From assembly GCA_003533505.1 (NCBI GenBank), contig DQGD01000012.1, positions 31,010 to 60,321 of the forward strand: a stretch of DNA of 29,312 nt, in the 5' to 3' direction. The translations under genes and the position numbers were made by a program. Below the pieces are notes generated by a model, which saw only the letters and a program-made list of their open reading frames with translations, did not search any database and was not told where the DNA came from. Shown piece after piece: positions 1 through 7,766 of the stretch. The DNA comes from Clostridiales bacterium (lineage in GTDB: Bacteria > Bacillota > Clostridia > Christensenellales > Pumilibacteraceae). The stretch's first letter is position 1. Each line of letters starts with the position of its first letter.

Positions 1-499
1 GTTTTCGGGCGGCGAGCCGCTATTCGACCATAAATTTCTGATAAAGTGTCTGGACGCTTTGGGGTGTAGGGTGCACCGCGCCCTGCAAACTTCGGGTTAT
101 GCCGCGCCGCGCGTTTTCGCCGAGGTGCTGAAGCGAGTGGAGTATGTGCTCTACGACATCAAGCTTATCGACGGGGCGGCGTTTCGTCGGTATTGCGGCG
201 CGGACAACGCGGAGATACTCGACAACTACCGCACGCTGACGCGCTCGGGCGTGCCGTTCGTGACGAGAGTGCCGCTTATTCCCGGCGTGACGGACACGAC
301 GGAAAACCTTACGGCGATAGCGAAGCTACTGCGCGAAAACGGCGCGGATTACGTCGAAACGCTGCCTTACAACAAGATGGCAGGCAGCAAGTACGCGCTT
401 GTGGGGCGCGAGTACAAGCCGAGCTTCGACGGCGAAAAACCGATAAACACGGGCGAGGAAATCTTTGCGCGTTACGGAATAAAGGTCGTTAAAATGTGA
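1..499 (+). CDS. Glycyl radical enzyme activating protein (radical SAM), 3' part only
   Basis: The frame is open from base 2, so the gene starts before the window; the first visible residues are FSGGEPL, the GGE motif that contacts the SAM amino group in radical SAM enzymes. The CxxxCxxC iron-sulfur motif must lie upstream. Later YDIKLID, TRVPLIPGVTDT and ETLPYNKMAGSKY match the conserved C-terminal half of the PflA-like activase family, including the LPYNKMAGSKY stretch typical of activases of non-PFL glycyl radical enzymes. In this family the enzyme abstracts hydrogen from a glycine of its partner to install the radical. The partner gene starts 18 bp downstream on the same strand, so the two are almost certainly one operon. 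The ATG at 59 is internal and is not the real start. Confidence 0.9.
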   Translation, partial: FSGGEPLFDHKFLIKCLDALGCRVHRALQTSGYAAPRVFAEVLKRVEYVLYDIKLIDGAAFRRYCGADNAEILDNYRTLTRSGVPFVTRVPLIPGVTDTTENLTAIAKLLRENGADYVETLPYNKMAGSKYALVGREYKPSFDGEKPINTGEEIFARYGIKVVKM

Positions 500-517
500 C
501 CACGGGAGGGAGTAAAC

Positions 518-2533
518 ATGACCGACAGAGTAAAAAACATGCTTGCGATATTGAAAAAGCGCGACTACAGAAAGCTGCGCTCGTTCGGAGTCCGCAACGT
601 CACGGAGGAAACGCGCGGACTTAATTCCTACGACCGCAGAGCGAAGCTTCTGGAACTTGCTTTTGCAGCCGAGGTGCCGTCGCTGTACGGCGGCGACGAT
701 ATTTTCGGTTTCAACCGCACGACGACCGCCGTGCCGCGCGACGACGAAGTTACCGATTGGGGCTTCGGCAACGTTATTCTCGACTTTGAAAAGCTGTTGT
801 CCACGGGGCTTGACGGCATAAAAGCCGAGGCGGAAGCGGAGCTCACGGACGCCACCGGCGAGGAACGCGACTTTCTCTGCGGCGTGATAAAGTCGCTCGC
901 CGCCTGCGACGGGATTATCGAAAGGTATCGCGTGCGCGCGGAAATCGACGGGCGGAAGGGGCTCGCCGCCGCGCTGAGTCAAGTGCCGAAAAGGGGCGCG
1001 AGGAGTTACTACGAGGCGCTTTTAACGGTGAAATTCATGGTTTACGCGTTGCGGCTGAATCGCAACGTGCACACGCCGCTGGGGCGGTTCGACCAATACA
1101 TGAAGCCGTACTACGAGCTGTCGAAAAACGTTGGCGCGACCGACGAGGAAATAAAGGAATTGACCGAGTTGTTTTTCATTTCGCTCAACTTCGATACCGA
1201 TATTTACCTCGGCGTGCAGACGGGCGACAACGGTCAGAGCATGGTGCTGGGCGGCATGACGCCGGACGGCGAGGACGGCGCGAATGCGCTGACGGAAATC
1301 TGTCTCGCGGCTTCCGAAGAGCTGAAGCTTATCGACCCGAAAATCAACTTGCGCGTAAACGAGCGCACTCCGATTTCGGTGTACGAGCGCGGAACGCGGC
1401 TGACAAAGCAGGGACTGGGCTTTCCTCAGTACATGAACGACGACGTAGTGATACCTGCGCTTACGGCGTGGGGCTATGACGAGCGCGACGCGCGGAACTA
1501 CGCGGTGGCGGCTTGCTGGGAGTTTATCATGTCGGGTAACGCCGCGGATATTCCCAACGCCGCTTCGCTCAATTTTCCGCTTTCCGTCGAACGCGCGACA
1601 AAAAAACTCGGCGAGTGCCGCGACTTCGACGAGTTTACGGAGCTCGTGAAGCACGAGGTCAAAGCTCAGGTAGACGAGCTTACAAGACAGCACCTCGAGC
1701 ACCTTGACAACCCCGACCTCGACCCGTTCGCGTCGGCGTTCGTCGGCGACTGCATAAGGAACAAAAAAGACGTCCGCAGGGGCGGCGCGAAGTACAATAA
1801 CTACGGCATGCACGGCGCAGGGCTGTCCAACGCCGCCGACGCCGTGACAGCGATTAAAGTCAAGGTGTTCGACGAAAAATCGGTTACGCCCGACGAGCTT
1901 AACGCGGCAATCGAGGCGAATTTCGAGGGCTTTTCCGAGCTTCGCAACGCGCTTATCGCCTGCCCGAAAACGGGCAATAACGACGCGCTCCCGGACGGGA
2001 TAATGCGCGAGCTCGCCTATACGTTTGCGGACGCGCTGAAGGGCAAGACCACGCCGTTCGGAGGCGTGTGGCGAGCAGGCACGGGCAGCGCGATGGAATA
2101 TGTGAACGCCGCCGCAGTCGTGGGAGCTACCGCCGACGGCAGAAAAGCCGGCGAGTACTATGCGTGCAGCTTTTCGCCCTCGCTCACGGCAAGATTGTCG
2201 GGACCGCTGTCGGCTGTGCAGTCGTTCACGAGCTTCGACCTCGCGCCCGTATGCAACGGCGGACCGTTTACTATCGAGATACACGACACGGTGTTCAGGA
2301 ACGCAGAGGGCGAGAAGAAAACCGCCGCGCTCGTCAAGGCGTTTATCGACCGCGGCGGACACCAGATTCAGATTAACGCAATCAATCGCGACAAACTTCT
2401 TGACGCGCAGGCGCACCCAGAGAATTACCCCAATCTGATTGTGCGCGTGTGGGGCTGGAGCGGATATTTCGCCGAGCTCGACAAGAAGTATCAGGACCAT
2501 GTGATAAAGCGCGCGGAGTTTAATTTCGGCTGA
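518..2533 (+). CDS. Glycyl radical enzyme, PFL-like, uncharacterised subfamily
   Basis: A 671-residue protein with a good Shine-Dalgarno (GGGAGGGAG) before the ATG. The C-terminal glycine loop reads RVWGWSGYF with Gly646 as the radical site, followed by the usual helix ending in IKR. The likely thiyl cysteine is Cys333 in AACWEFIMSG; Glu335 gives the C-x-E spacing of the GCVEP motif of dehydratase- and lyase-type members, but with Trp in place of Val and no Pro. Pyruvate formate-lyase itself has two adjacent cysteines, which are absent, so this is not PFL. At 671 residues it is shorter than most members (about 750-850). ATADGRKAGEYYACSFSPS matches the conserved region before the glycine loop. 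Substrate unknown; the motif suggests eliminase-like chemistry. The activase lies directly upstream, and no microcompartment genes are visible. Confidence 0.85.
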   Translation: MTDRVKNMLAILKKRDYRKLRSFGVRNVTEETRGLNSYDRRAKLLELAFAAEVPSLYGGDDIFGFNRTTTAVPRDDEVTDWGFGNVILDFEKLLSTGLDGIKAEAEAELTDATGEERDFLCGVIKSLAACDGIIERYRVRAEIDGRKGLAAALSQVPKRGARSYYEALLTVKFMVYALRLNRNVHTPLGRFDQYMKPYYELSKNVGATDEEIKELTELFFISLNFDTDIYLGVQTGDNGQSMVLGGMTPDGEDGANALTEICLAASEELKLIDPKINLRVNERTPISVYERGTRLTKQGLGFPQYMNDDVVIPALTAWGYDERDARNYAVAACWEFIMSGNAADIPNAASLNFPLSVERATKKLGECRDFDEFTELVKHEVKAQVDELTRQHLEHLDNPDLDPFASAFVGDCIRNKKDVRRGGAKYNNYGMHGAGLSNAADAVTAIKVKVFDEKSVTPDELNAAIEANFEGFSELRNALIACPKTGNNDALPDGIMRELAYTFADALKGKTTPFGGVWRAGTGSAMEYVNAAAVVGATADGRKAGEYYACSFSPSLTARLSGPLSAVQSFTSFDLAPVCNGGPFTIEIHDTVFRNAEGEKKTAALVKAFIDRGGHQIQINAINRDKLLDAQAHPENYPNLIVRVWGWSGYFAELDKKYQDHVIKRAEFNFG

Positions 2534-2566
2534 ACCCGCAAATAAGCGCGTTCACGGTAAAAACGA

Positions 2567-2595
2567 TTGACAATTCTACGCGGTTTTGATAAGAT
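2567..2595 (+). promoter_or_regulatory. Sigma-A promoter of the mntP riboswitch leader
   Basis: TTGACA at 2567-2572 and TAAGAT at 2590-2595 are separated by exactly 17 bp. Transcription would begin just before the conserved 5' strand of the riboswitch at 2601, which is where it should begin. Confidence 0.85.
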
Positions 2596-2599
2596 GTCA

Positions 2600-2707
2600 A
2601 CGTAGGGGAGTAGTCGGCTCCGAGAGCTATTAAATCTACACAATGGGCAACCAGGTTTAATATACGGTTTGTTTTGTTAAAAGCGACCTGACGACGAGAC
2701 TTACGCA
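2600..2707 (+). promoter_or_regulatory. Manganese riboswitch (yybP-ykoY class) upstream of mntP
   Basis: The leader holds the invariant GGGGAGTAG loop (2605-2613) of the yybP-ykoY Mn2+ aptamer. About 85 nt later comes the second conserved loop, GAGAC, followed by TTACG. The flanking strands CGTAGG (2601-2606) and CTTACG (2700-2705) pair as the P1 stem with one G-U. It sits between a strong promoter and an intrinsic terminator and precedes the manganese exporter mntP. By family precedent Mn2+ binding stabilises P1; since the P1 3' strand overlaps the terminator hairpin, this should favour read-through when Mn2+ is high. The switch direction is inferred from this overlap. Confidence 0.88.
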
Positions 2708-2739
2708 CGGGATAAGTGCGCGGTTTCGTCGTTTTTTTT
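2692..2739 (+). terminator. Riboswitch-controlled intrinsic terminator
   Basis: CGACGAGAC (2692-2700) pairs with GTTTCGTCG (2723-2731), and an inner CGCAC/GTGCG stem continues the hairpin. Eight T residues follow at 2732-2739. The 5' arm contains the aptamer's GAGAC loop and P1 strand, so terminator and ligand-bound aptamer cannot form together. Confidence 0.85.
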
Positions 2740-2758
2740 ATGGCGAAAGCGCGAGAAG

Positions 2759-2805
2759 GCGCGGCGCGACGGTACTTTTTTGCGCGGCGCGACAGTATGC
2801 TTTTT
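2759..2805 (+). repeat. Tandem 23-bp duplication in the mntP leader
   Basis: GCGCGGCGCGAC at 2759-2770 recurs at 2782-2793, each copy followed by a similar GTA...TTTTT tail (period 23 bp). It lies between the terminator and the mntP ribosome binding site. No function is evident. Confidence 0.7.
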
Positions 2806-2822
2806 ATGAGGAGAGAGGACTA

Positions 2823-3413
2823 ATGGGAATTATCGACATTCTGCTGACGGGCGTGGGACTGTCCATGGACGCCGCCGCGGTCAGCATGACCAACGGCATG
2901 AACGAGCCGAAAATGAAGCTGCCGAAAATCCTGCTCATCGCGCTGTTCTACGGCGTGGCGCAGGGCGTTATGCCGCTCATCGGCTATTACGCAGGCTCGT
3001 TGTTCGCCACCGCCGTGGCAAAAATAGCGCCGTGGCTCGCGCTGGTGTTGCTCGGCTTTATCGGCGGCAAAATGATTTTTGAGGCGATTTGCGAGCTCAA
3101 AAAGAACGGCGAGCAGCCCAAGGAGGCTAAGCCGCTGTCGCTCGGCTCGCTTGCGGTGCAGGCGCTTGCCACGTCGATTGACGCGCTCGCGGTGGGAATC
3201 AGCCTCGTCGCGCTTGACAAGAGCGGCGCGCTTGCCGTCAATATTTTCGTCGCGGTGTCGATGATTGCCGCCTCCACCTTTATCATAAGCCTCGTATCGG
3301 TGTTTGTCGGCAAGAAATTCGGAGAACTCCTTTCCGATAAAGCCGAGCTCGTCGGCGGCTTAATTCTGGTCGCAATAGGACTTAAAATCTTCATCGAAGG
3401 GATTTTCTTCTAA
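2823..3413 (+). CDS. mntP: Manganese efflux pump MntP
   Basis: A 196-residue, almost wholly hydrophobic protein with six predicted membrane segments, the size and topology of the MntP (DUF204) family that exports Mn2+. The two halves each carry the hallmark acidic motif: GLSMDAAAVS near residue 12 and TSIDALAVGIS near residue 118. GGKMIFEA and GGLILVAIGLKIF are the matching glycine-rich helices. The start is supported by GAGGAGAGAGG ending just before TAATG. It is a single-gene unit behind a promoter, Mn riboswitch and terminator, so expression should rise with intracellular manganese. The end of the gene runs directly into a repeat array with no obvious terminator hairpin. Confidence 0.95.
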   Translation: MGIIDILLTGVGLSMDAAAVSMTNGMNEPKMKLPKILLIALFYGVAQGVMPLIGYYAGSLFATAVAKIAPWLALVLLGFIGGKMIFEAICELKKNGEQPKEAKPLSLGSLAVQALATSIDALAVGISLVALDKSGALAVNIFVAVSMIAASTFIISLVSVFVGKKFGELLSDKAELVGGLILVAIGLKIFIEGIFF

Positions 3414-3419
3414 AGGGCA

Positions 3420-3546
3420 ATTCGCTTCATACAATTTTTACGCTTCGCTAGATTCCTCGACTTCGCTCGGAATGACAATAGGATTAGTATTCGCTCCATG
3501 TATGGGATTCCACGCAAATGCTTGTGCATTTGCTTCTCGGATGACG
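3420..3546. repeat. REP-like hairpin units (array 1, first part)
   Basis: 3440-3477 is a half copy of the long palindromic unit found complete at 28823-28928 and 29157-29265 (ends in CGGAATGACA). 3488-3546 is a second unit in reverse orientation with a perfect hairpin: GCAAATGC (3514-3521), loop TTGT, GCATTTGC (3526-3533). The same core occurs forward at 15029-15048. Confidence 0.8.
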
Positions 3547-3552
3547 GCGGAA

Positions 3553-3747
3553 AACGAAGGCTGCACGTTTTAATTTAGATTTAGCAAGCCGCTTTTGTTT
3601 TACAACGTCATTATGAGGGAGCGGCTTTCCGCGACCGTAATAATCTCATGCTAAAAAAACGTTTTTGACCTTTTTTATAAAGTCGGTTATACGTTCCATG
3701 TAGGGGTTCCTCACGCGCGCGGAAAGCCGCGCGCTCAGGATGACGTG
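3553..3747 (-). repeat. Composite intergenic repeat, inverted copy of 14655-14860
   Basis: About 195 bp that, reverse-complemented, matches 14655-14860 at roughly nine bases in ten by eye. The shared blocks are the GCGCGC hairpin unit, a GGGTCAAAAACG-type spacer, the GAGGGAGCGGCTTTCCGCG hairpin and the GCAAGCCGCTTTTGTTTTAC segment. It spans two hairpin modules and their link sequences and encodes nothing recognisable; the short open frame overlapping its end (3745-3939) is not supported. Confidence 0.85.
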
Positions 3748-3777
3748 GTAACACGGAGGGTGCACGTTAGGTTTTTG

Positions 3778-3838
3778 ACAATCTCTCCGTCATTTTCTGG
3801 CGAAAATGCCACCTCCCTTTGCACAAAGGAGGCTTTAA
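3778..3838 (-). repeat. CTCCTTTG...GGGATTGTC repeat unit, reverse orientation
   Basis: In reverse complement this reads CCTCCTTTGTGCAAAGGGAGG, a variable hairpin, then GGAGAGATTGTC. The forward relative is at 14932-14987, with a different internal hairpin (GGCGGCGAAGCCG instead of GGCATTTTCGCC). Such units are common between genes in Clostridia. Confidence 0.75.
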
Positions 3839-3954
3839 ATGGTCAAATCTCTGTTACCAAAAATTCGTCACATTTGCCACGCGGTAACCATTCTATAACC
3901 ATTCCCGACCTTAAAAGAGATGCGGTAGTTGCGCGATAAATAAACTGTTACCTA

Positions 3955-4060
3955 ATATCGACCTTAAAAGCGTTGTGAGGGTTCGGGGACACAGCCGCAA
4001 GTGTCCAAGGGCGACTTTTTTTGCTACTTTTTTTCTTCGCTTGAAAAAAAGTAGTACTCT
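3955..4060 (-). repeat. Hairpin pair related (inverted) to 14516-14590
   Basis: GGACAC (3987-3992) pairs with GTGTCC (4001-4006). Next comes a perfect 12-bp hairpin, CTACTTTTTTTC (4024-4035) with GAAAAAAAGTAG (4043-4054). Its reverse complement shares the order AAAAAAGTCGCC, GGACAC/GTGTCC hairpin, then TAAGGTCG with 14516-14590. Bases 4061-4160 downstream of it are AT-rich and show nothing else; they include the 3' flank of the minus-strand gene. Confidence 0.7.
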
Positions 4061-4162
4061 GTCTTACTAACAAAATTACAGCCACACCGTTAAAATAACC
4101 TACCTACCACCAATAAAACTTAAAACTCAAAACCTTTTAAAAATTCGGGTTTATAGGGACGA

Positions 4163-5524
4163 TTACGCCCCTATTTTTAATTTTGCTATCCACAGGTCCG
4201 TTCCGCCGAACGAGCCGCCGACGTCGGCGGAAGTGCCCTTCGAGCAGGCGGCGACATAGAAATCGTCGTCCGAGCAGGCAAGACGCGGATTGCTTTCGTT
4301 GCCCGAGCCGAAGCGCAGCGAGCACGAGCCGCGGCTGCCGACTACGCCGAGCGCGTCGCCCGTGGTGCCTGCGAACAAGCCCCAATCGCCGCCGGAAATG
4401 AAGTCGGTTACGCCGGACAGCGAGCCGAGAGCATTAAGCCGCCGCTGCACTTTGAAACCCGAATCGTAGGCGAGCGCAACCGAAGCTTCGCCGCCGAAGA
4501 ACCCGACGTAATAGGTATTGTCGCAGTAGCCGATGGTCGCGGAGAGCGGCAGGGTTGCGCCCTGAAAAATCACGTTTTTTTTGGAAAAATCGTCGCCGAC
4601 AATCATGAGCGCGCCGTCGCCGCCCTCGTAAATCGCGGCAATCGCCCAGCCGCCGCTTACCGGCGCTACGGCAGAAGCGCGGTAAGCGCCGCCCTTGTCT
4701 ATGTAGGCGAGCACGGGCTCGGGGCGTTCGTCGCACGTCGCCGCGCCTGCGTGACGGCTCAAATCCGACACCGCGTTGAAAAACACGGCGTAAGTCTTGC
4801 CGACTTTGAAAAGGTCGACGAATTCCAGCGAGTAGGGCGAGGAAATCATGCGCTCGTATACGCGATTGAGCGAAAAATCGAACGCTCGCAGAAACAACTT
4901 CTTCTTTACGAGCGGCGAGTGCGTGACACTCGTGACCAGCGCATAGCCCTCGTCGGTCAGCCGCAGCGCGGCAAACTCGCCGTCCGTTTCGGGAGCGGTA
5001 GCCGTCACCTTGCCGTCATAGCCCATAAGCGCGAGTGAAACGCCGTTTTCTCCGCCCAGCGCGAGCAAAAAACCGCCCTCGGCAAGCGTTACGCCGACGA
5101 TTTTCCGCTCGGACGGTCGGTAAAAGTCCAGCGTGGTCAGGGTTTCGTCGAGCTCCGCCACGAACGCGCCCGAGCCGCCGTCGGCGTCGCAGTCGGTCGA
5201 GGTCGTATTGCCGAAAACGAACACGCGCCCGTTTGTCGCGATAACGTCCACAAGGCTCTCGTCGCCGCTGCCGCCGATATTGGTTTCGAGCTCGAGCGCC
5301 GCCGCCGTCGATTTTCGAGCCGCACGCGAGCGCGAATACTCGGGCTCGGATGGCTTCTCGTCGGTCGCCGTCGCGTTATCGGCATTTGCCGGGAGCGAGC
5401 TCTCGTCCACGGGCGCGGCAGACCTGCCGCCGAACAAAAATTGCGCCCCGATTGCGAGAATCAGTACGATTAACACGAGGTCCAGCACGAGAATGGTGCG
5501 GACCTGCGCTTTGTTCAGTTTCAT
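4163..5524 (-). CDS. Membrane-anchored extracellular protein of unknown function
   Basis: A 453-residue protein. Residues about 10-32 form one hydrophobic helix after a short basic start (MKLNKAQVR), so it is an uncleaved signal anchor with the bulk outside. A Ser/Ala/Pro/Glu-rich linker (about 34-75) leads to about 370 residues of short Gly-rich strands, with repeated motifs such as VFVFGNT, GGFLLALGG and DWGLFAGTTGD. This looks like a beta-propeller, but I recognise no family and see no catalytic motif. The start has a clear Shine-Dalgarno (GGAGGAAATGTGAAATG on the minus strand). It is downstream of murG on the same strand but has its own extended -10 promoter, so it can be expressed alone. 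A role at the cell surface is inferred only from topology. Confidence 0.8.
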   Translation of the reverse strand: MKLNKAQVRTILVLDLVLIVLILAIGAQFLFGGRSAAPVDESSLPANADNATATDEKPSEPEYSRSRAARKSTAAALELETNIGGSGDESLVDVIATNGRVFVFGNTTSTDCDADGGSGAFVAELDETLTTLDFYRPSERKIVGVTLAEGGFLLALGGENGVSLALMGYDGKVTATAPETDGEFAALRLTDEGYALVTSVTHSPLVKKKLFLRAFDFSLNRVYERMISSPYSLEFVDLFKVGKTYAVFFNAVSDLSRHAGAATCDERPEPVLAYIDKGGAYRASAVAPVSGGWAIAAIYEGGDGALMIVGDDFSKKNVIFQGATLPLSATIGYCDNTYYVGFFGGEASVALAYDSGFKVQRRLNALGSLSGVTDFISGGDWGLFAGTTGDALGVVGSRGSCSLRFGSGNESNPRLACSDDDFYVAACSKGTSADVGGSFGGTDLWIAKLKIGA

Positions 5525-5578
5525 TTCACATTTCCTCCGTTATTCGTCGCGGTTCGCCGCAAATCGAATTACGGAATA

Positions 5579-5587
5579 ATTATAGCA
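5579..5587 (-). promoter_or_regulatory. Extended -10 promoter for the 4163-5524 gene
   Basis: On the minus strand TGCTATAAT is a perfect extended -10 element, about 55 bp upstream of the start codon. I see no convincing -35, which extended -10 promoters can do without. Confidence 0.6.
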
Positions 5588-5637
5588 CGCCAGCGCAGAT
5601 ATGCGTCGCCGTCGGCAAAACACGTCATTTATCGCGC

Positions 5638-6672
5638 TTATTCGGCGTAACGCGTCAGGATTTTCGCGATTTCCGCCGTGCCGTCGACGTGCGGCAGTCC
5701 CGAGCAAGCCGCTTTAAGCTCGCTTCGCCGCCCGTAAGCCTCCGTTATCGCCGCGGTCAGTGCGCTGGGCGAAAGCTGCTCCTGCGGCAGTACGGTAATC
5801 GCGCCGCGCGAAGCAAAGTACGCGGAGTTGTCCACCTGGTCGCCGCGCGAATTGCCCTTTGGCAGCGGAACCGCCACCGACGGGAGCCCTAACGCCACAA
5901 GCTCGAACAGCGTGTTCGCGCCGCCGCGCGACAGCACTACGTCCGCCGCCGCGAAAAAATCGGGCATGTTGTCGGCGAACTCCTGCTCGTAATAGCCGCT
6001 TCGTTTTATCCCCGAAAGGTTGCCGCGCCCCGTAAGATGCGCGACGTCGAAACGCGCCGTAAGCTCCGCGAGCGCGCCCGTCACCGCCTCGTTTATCGCC
6101 CTCGCGCCCAACGAGCCGCCCGTCACGAGCAGCACGGGCTTTTGCCCCGAAAAGCCGCAGATTTTCAGTGCCGCCGCCTTGTTGCCGCGGTAAAGCTCGC
6201 GCCGTAGAGGCGCGCCCGTGCACGTCGCATTACGGAGCCCCGAATCGAACGCCGTGAGAAAGCGCGCGCAGCGCTTCGCCGCCAGCCTGTTCGCAAGCCC
6301 GGGCGTAAGGTCGCTCTCGTGCAGAACGACGGGGATATTCTTCGCCGCGAGGCATACGGGCAGCGCGACGTAACCGCCCTTTGAAAATACTACGGACGGC
6401 TGAATTTCGGCGAGCAGCCGCTTTGCCGCGCGCACGCTCTTTGCAAGCCGAAACGGGATTAAGAGGTTTTTCGGGGTCAGCGAGCGCACGAGCTTTACGC
6501 ATGGTATTTCATGGTAAATCACGTCGCGGCAGGCGGTTACGAGCCGTTTTTCCATGCCGCCCTCCGAGCCGATATAATGCACTTCGAAGCGCGGCGTAAG
6601 GTAGGGCAGAAGCGCGAGGTTGGGCGTGACGTGACCTGCCGTGCCGCCGCCCGTGAGTATTATCTTTTTCAT
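5638..6672 (-). CDS. murG: MurG, undecaprenyl-PP-MurNAc-pentapeptide GlcNAc transferase
   Basis: A 344-residue protein of typical MurG length. MurG adds GlcNAc to lipid I to make lipid II on the inner face of the membrane. The N-terminus MKKIILTGGGTAGHVTPNLAL is the family signature loop. Later come GSEGGMEKRL, FSKGGYVALPV, HESDLTPGLANRL, LLVTGGSLGARAIN, LSRGGANTLFEL (UDP-GlcNAc site) and PLPKGNSRGDQVDNSAYF, all in the usual GT-B order. The start is supported by GGAG about 8 nt upstream on the minus strand. It stands alone here, away from the usual mur/fts cluster. Its start codon overlaps the -35 of the divergent promoter at 6672, so the two transcripts may interfere. Confidence 0.95.
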   Translation of the reverse strand: MKKIILTGGGTAGHVTPNLALLPYLTPRFEVHYIGSEGGMEKRLVTACRDVIYHEIPCVKLVRSLTPKNLLIPFRLAKSVRAAKRLLAEIQPSVVFSKGGYVALPVCLAAKNIPVVLHESDLTPGLANRLAAKRCARFLTAFDSGLRNATCTGAPLRRELYRGNKAAALKICGFSGQKPVLLVTGGSLGARAINEAVTGALAELTARFDVAHLTGRGNLSGIKRSGYYEQEFADNMPDFFAAADVVLSRGGANTLFELVALGLPSVAVPLPKGNSRGDQVDNSAYFASRGAITVLPQEQLSPSALTAAITEAYGRRSELKAACSGLPHVDGTAEIAKILTRYAE

Positions 6673-6700
6673 TGACTTATTCTCCGATTTCCTGTATAAT
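6672..6700 (+). promoter_or_regulatory. Promoter of the lipase-like gene
   Basis: TTGACT at 6672-6677 and TATAAT at 6695-6700 with 17 bp between them. The -35 abuts the start codon of the divergent murG. The resulting leader is about 85 nt. Confidence 0.85.
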
Positions 6701-6792
6701 CGTAATATATGCAGGGCAAAGCGTTTCTATTTGCAGAACCCGTTGCAAAAAAAGCCGAAACGCGACTGTCAGGGAAAAGTCGGAGGATTATT

Positions 6793-7698
6793 ATGAAAAG
6801 AGAAGAGTTTACCGCATTCGACGGCAAAAAAATCGCAATCGCGGTGTGGGACGAGGCGGAAAACCCCAAAGCGGTGGTGCAAATCGTGCACGGCATGGCC
6901 GAGCATATCGCGCGCTATGACGAGTTCGCGCGGTTTCTCAATTCTCGCGGCTACATCGTGGAGGGCGACGACCACCGCGCCCACGGACTGACCGACCGCG
7001 ACGCGCTGGGGCTTGCCGGCAGCGGCGACCTTTTCGAGAACACCGTGCGCGACGAGCGCGACCTTACCGCCATGCTGAAATCGCGCTACGGACTGCCCGT
7101 AATACTCTTCGGACACAGCTACGGCTCGTTTCTCTCCCAGCGTTACCTCTCGATTGACCCCGGCGAGCTTACCGCGGCGGTGCTCTGCGGCAGCGCGTAC
7201 ATGACCGGCGCGCCCGTAAACTTCGGCTACGCAATCGCGCGCAGAAAGGTGAAGAAACACCGCGATGAGGAGGGTAAAATCTTCGCGTCGCTCACTTTCG
7301 GCAGCTACGACAAGAAATTCGGCGAGGGCTTGGGCGGCTGGCTCAACCGCGACGCCGAAGCGGTGGGCAAGTACAACGCCGACCCCCTGTGCAATTTCAC
7401 CTGCTCCAACGGCTTTTACTATCCGTTCTTCAAGGGGCTGAAATCGATTAAAAAGGCAAAGCACGAGCGTTTGTCGCCCGACTTTCCGCTGATGATTATC
7501 TCCGGCTCCGACGACATGGTGGGCGGCAGAGGCAAGCTCGTCCGTAAGCTCGACAAACGCTATCGCAAGCTCGGACTCAGCCCGAAAACCAAGCTGTACG
7601 AGGGCGGCAGACACGAAATACTGAACGAAATCAACCGCGCCGAAGTGTACGCCGACGTCGCCGCATTCCTCGACGACGTTATGAGTAAACGCGGCTGA
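6793..7698 (+). CDS. Alpha/beta hydrolase, monoacylglycerol lipase-like (S33 family)
   Basis: A 301-residue cytosolic serine hydrolase. The start at 6793 is chosen because CGGAGGA sits 6 bp before it; the frame is open further upstream but lacks a ribosome site and overlaps the promoter. The oxyanion region VQIVHGMAEH is the HG-M-EH motif of monoacylglycerol lipase and lysophospholipase relatives. The nucleophile is Ser109 in GHSYGS, the acid is Asp240 or Asp241 in SGSDDMVG, and the base is His274 in GGRHEIL. A lid-like insertion lies between about residues 130 and 215. It likely hydrolyses monoacylglycerols or lysophospholipids; the substrate is not proven by sequence. It is a single-gene unit followed by a hairpin terminator. 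Confidence 0.88.
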   Translation: MKREEFTAFDGKKIAIAVWDEAENPKAVVQIVHGMAEHIARYDEFARFLNSRGYIVEGDDHRAHGLTDRDALGLAGSGDLFENTVRDERDLTAMLKSRYGLPVILFGHSYGSFLSQRYLSIDPGELTAAVLCGSAYMTGAPVNFGYAIARRKVKKHRDEEGKIFASLTFGSYDKKFGEGLGGWLNRDAEAVGKYNADPLCNFTCSNGFYYPFFKGLKSIKKAKHERLSPDFPLMIISGSDDMVGGRGKLVRKLDKRYRKLGLSPKTKLYEGGRHEILNEINRAEVYADVAAFLDDVMSKRG

Positions 7699-7720
7699 AT
7701 ATGATTTAACGCGAACGGGC

Positions 7721-7755
7721 GCTTCCGTCACAACTACGACGGAGGCGTCTTATTT
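7721..7755 (+). terminator. Probable intrinsic terminator after the lipase gene
   Basis: GCTTCCGTC (7721-7729) pairs with GACGGAGGC (7738-7746), nine pairs with one wobble, followed by GTCTTATTTTA, a modest T-rich tail. Confidence 0.6.
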
Positions 7756-7766
7756 TACGAATAAAA

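Noticed and set aside
1022..2500. 492-codon minus-strand open frame opposite the glycyl radical enzyme, and similar long antisense frames elsewhere
   Set aside because: GC-rich codons of the real gene keep the opposite strand stop-free; the translations are Arg/Val/His-rich with no domain motifs, and there are no ribosome sites.
3745..3939. 64-codon open frame in array 1
   Set aside because: It is wholly within repeat hairpins, has no ribosome site and its parts recur elsewhere in non-coding arrays.
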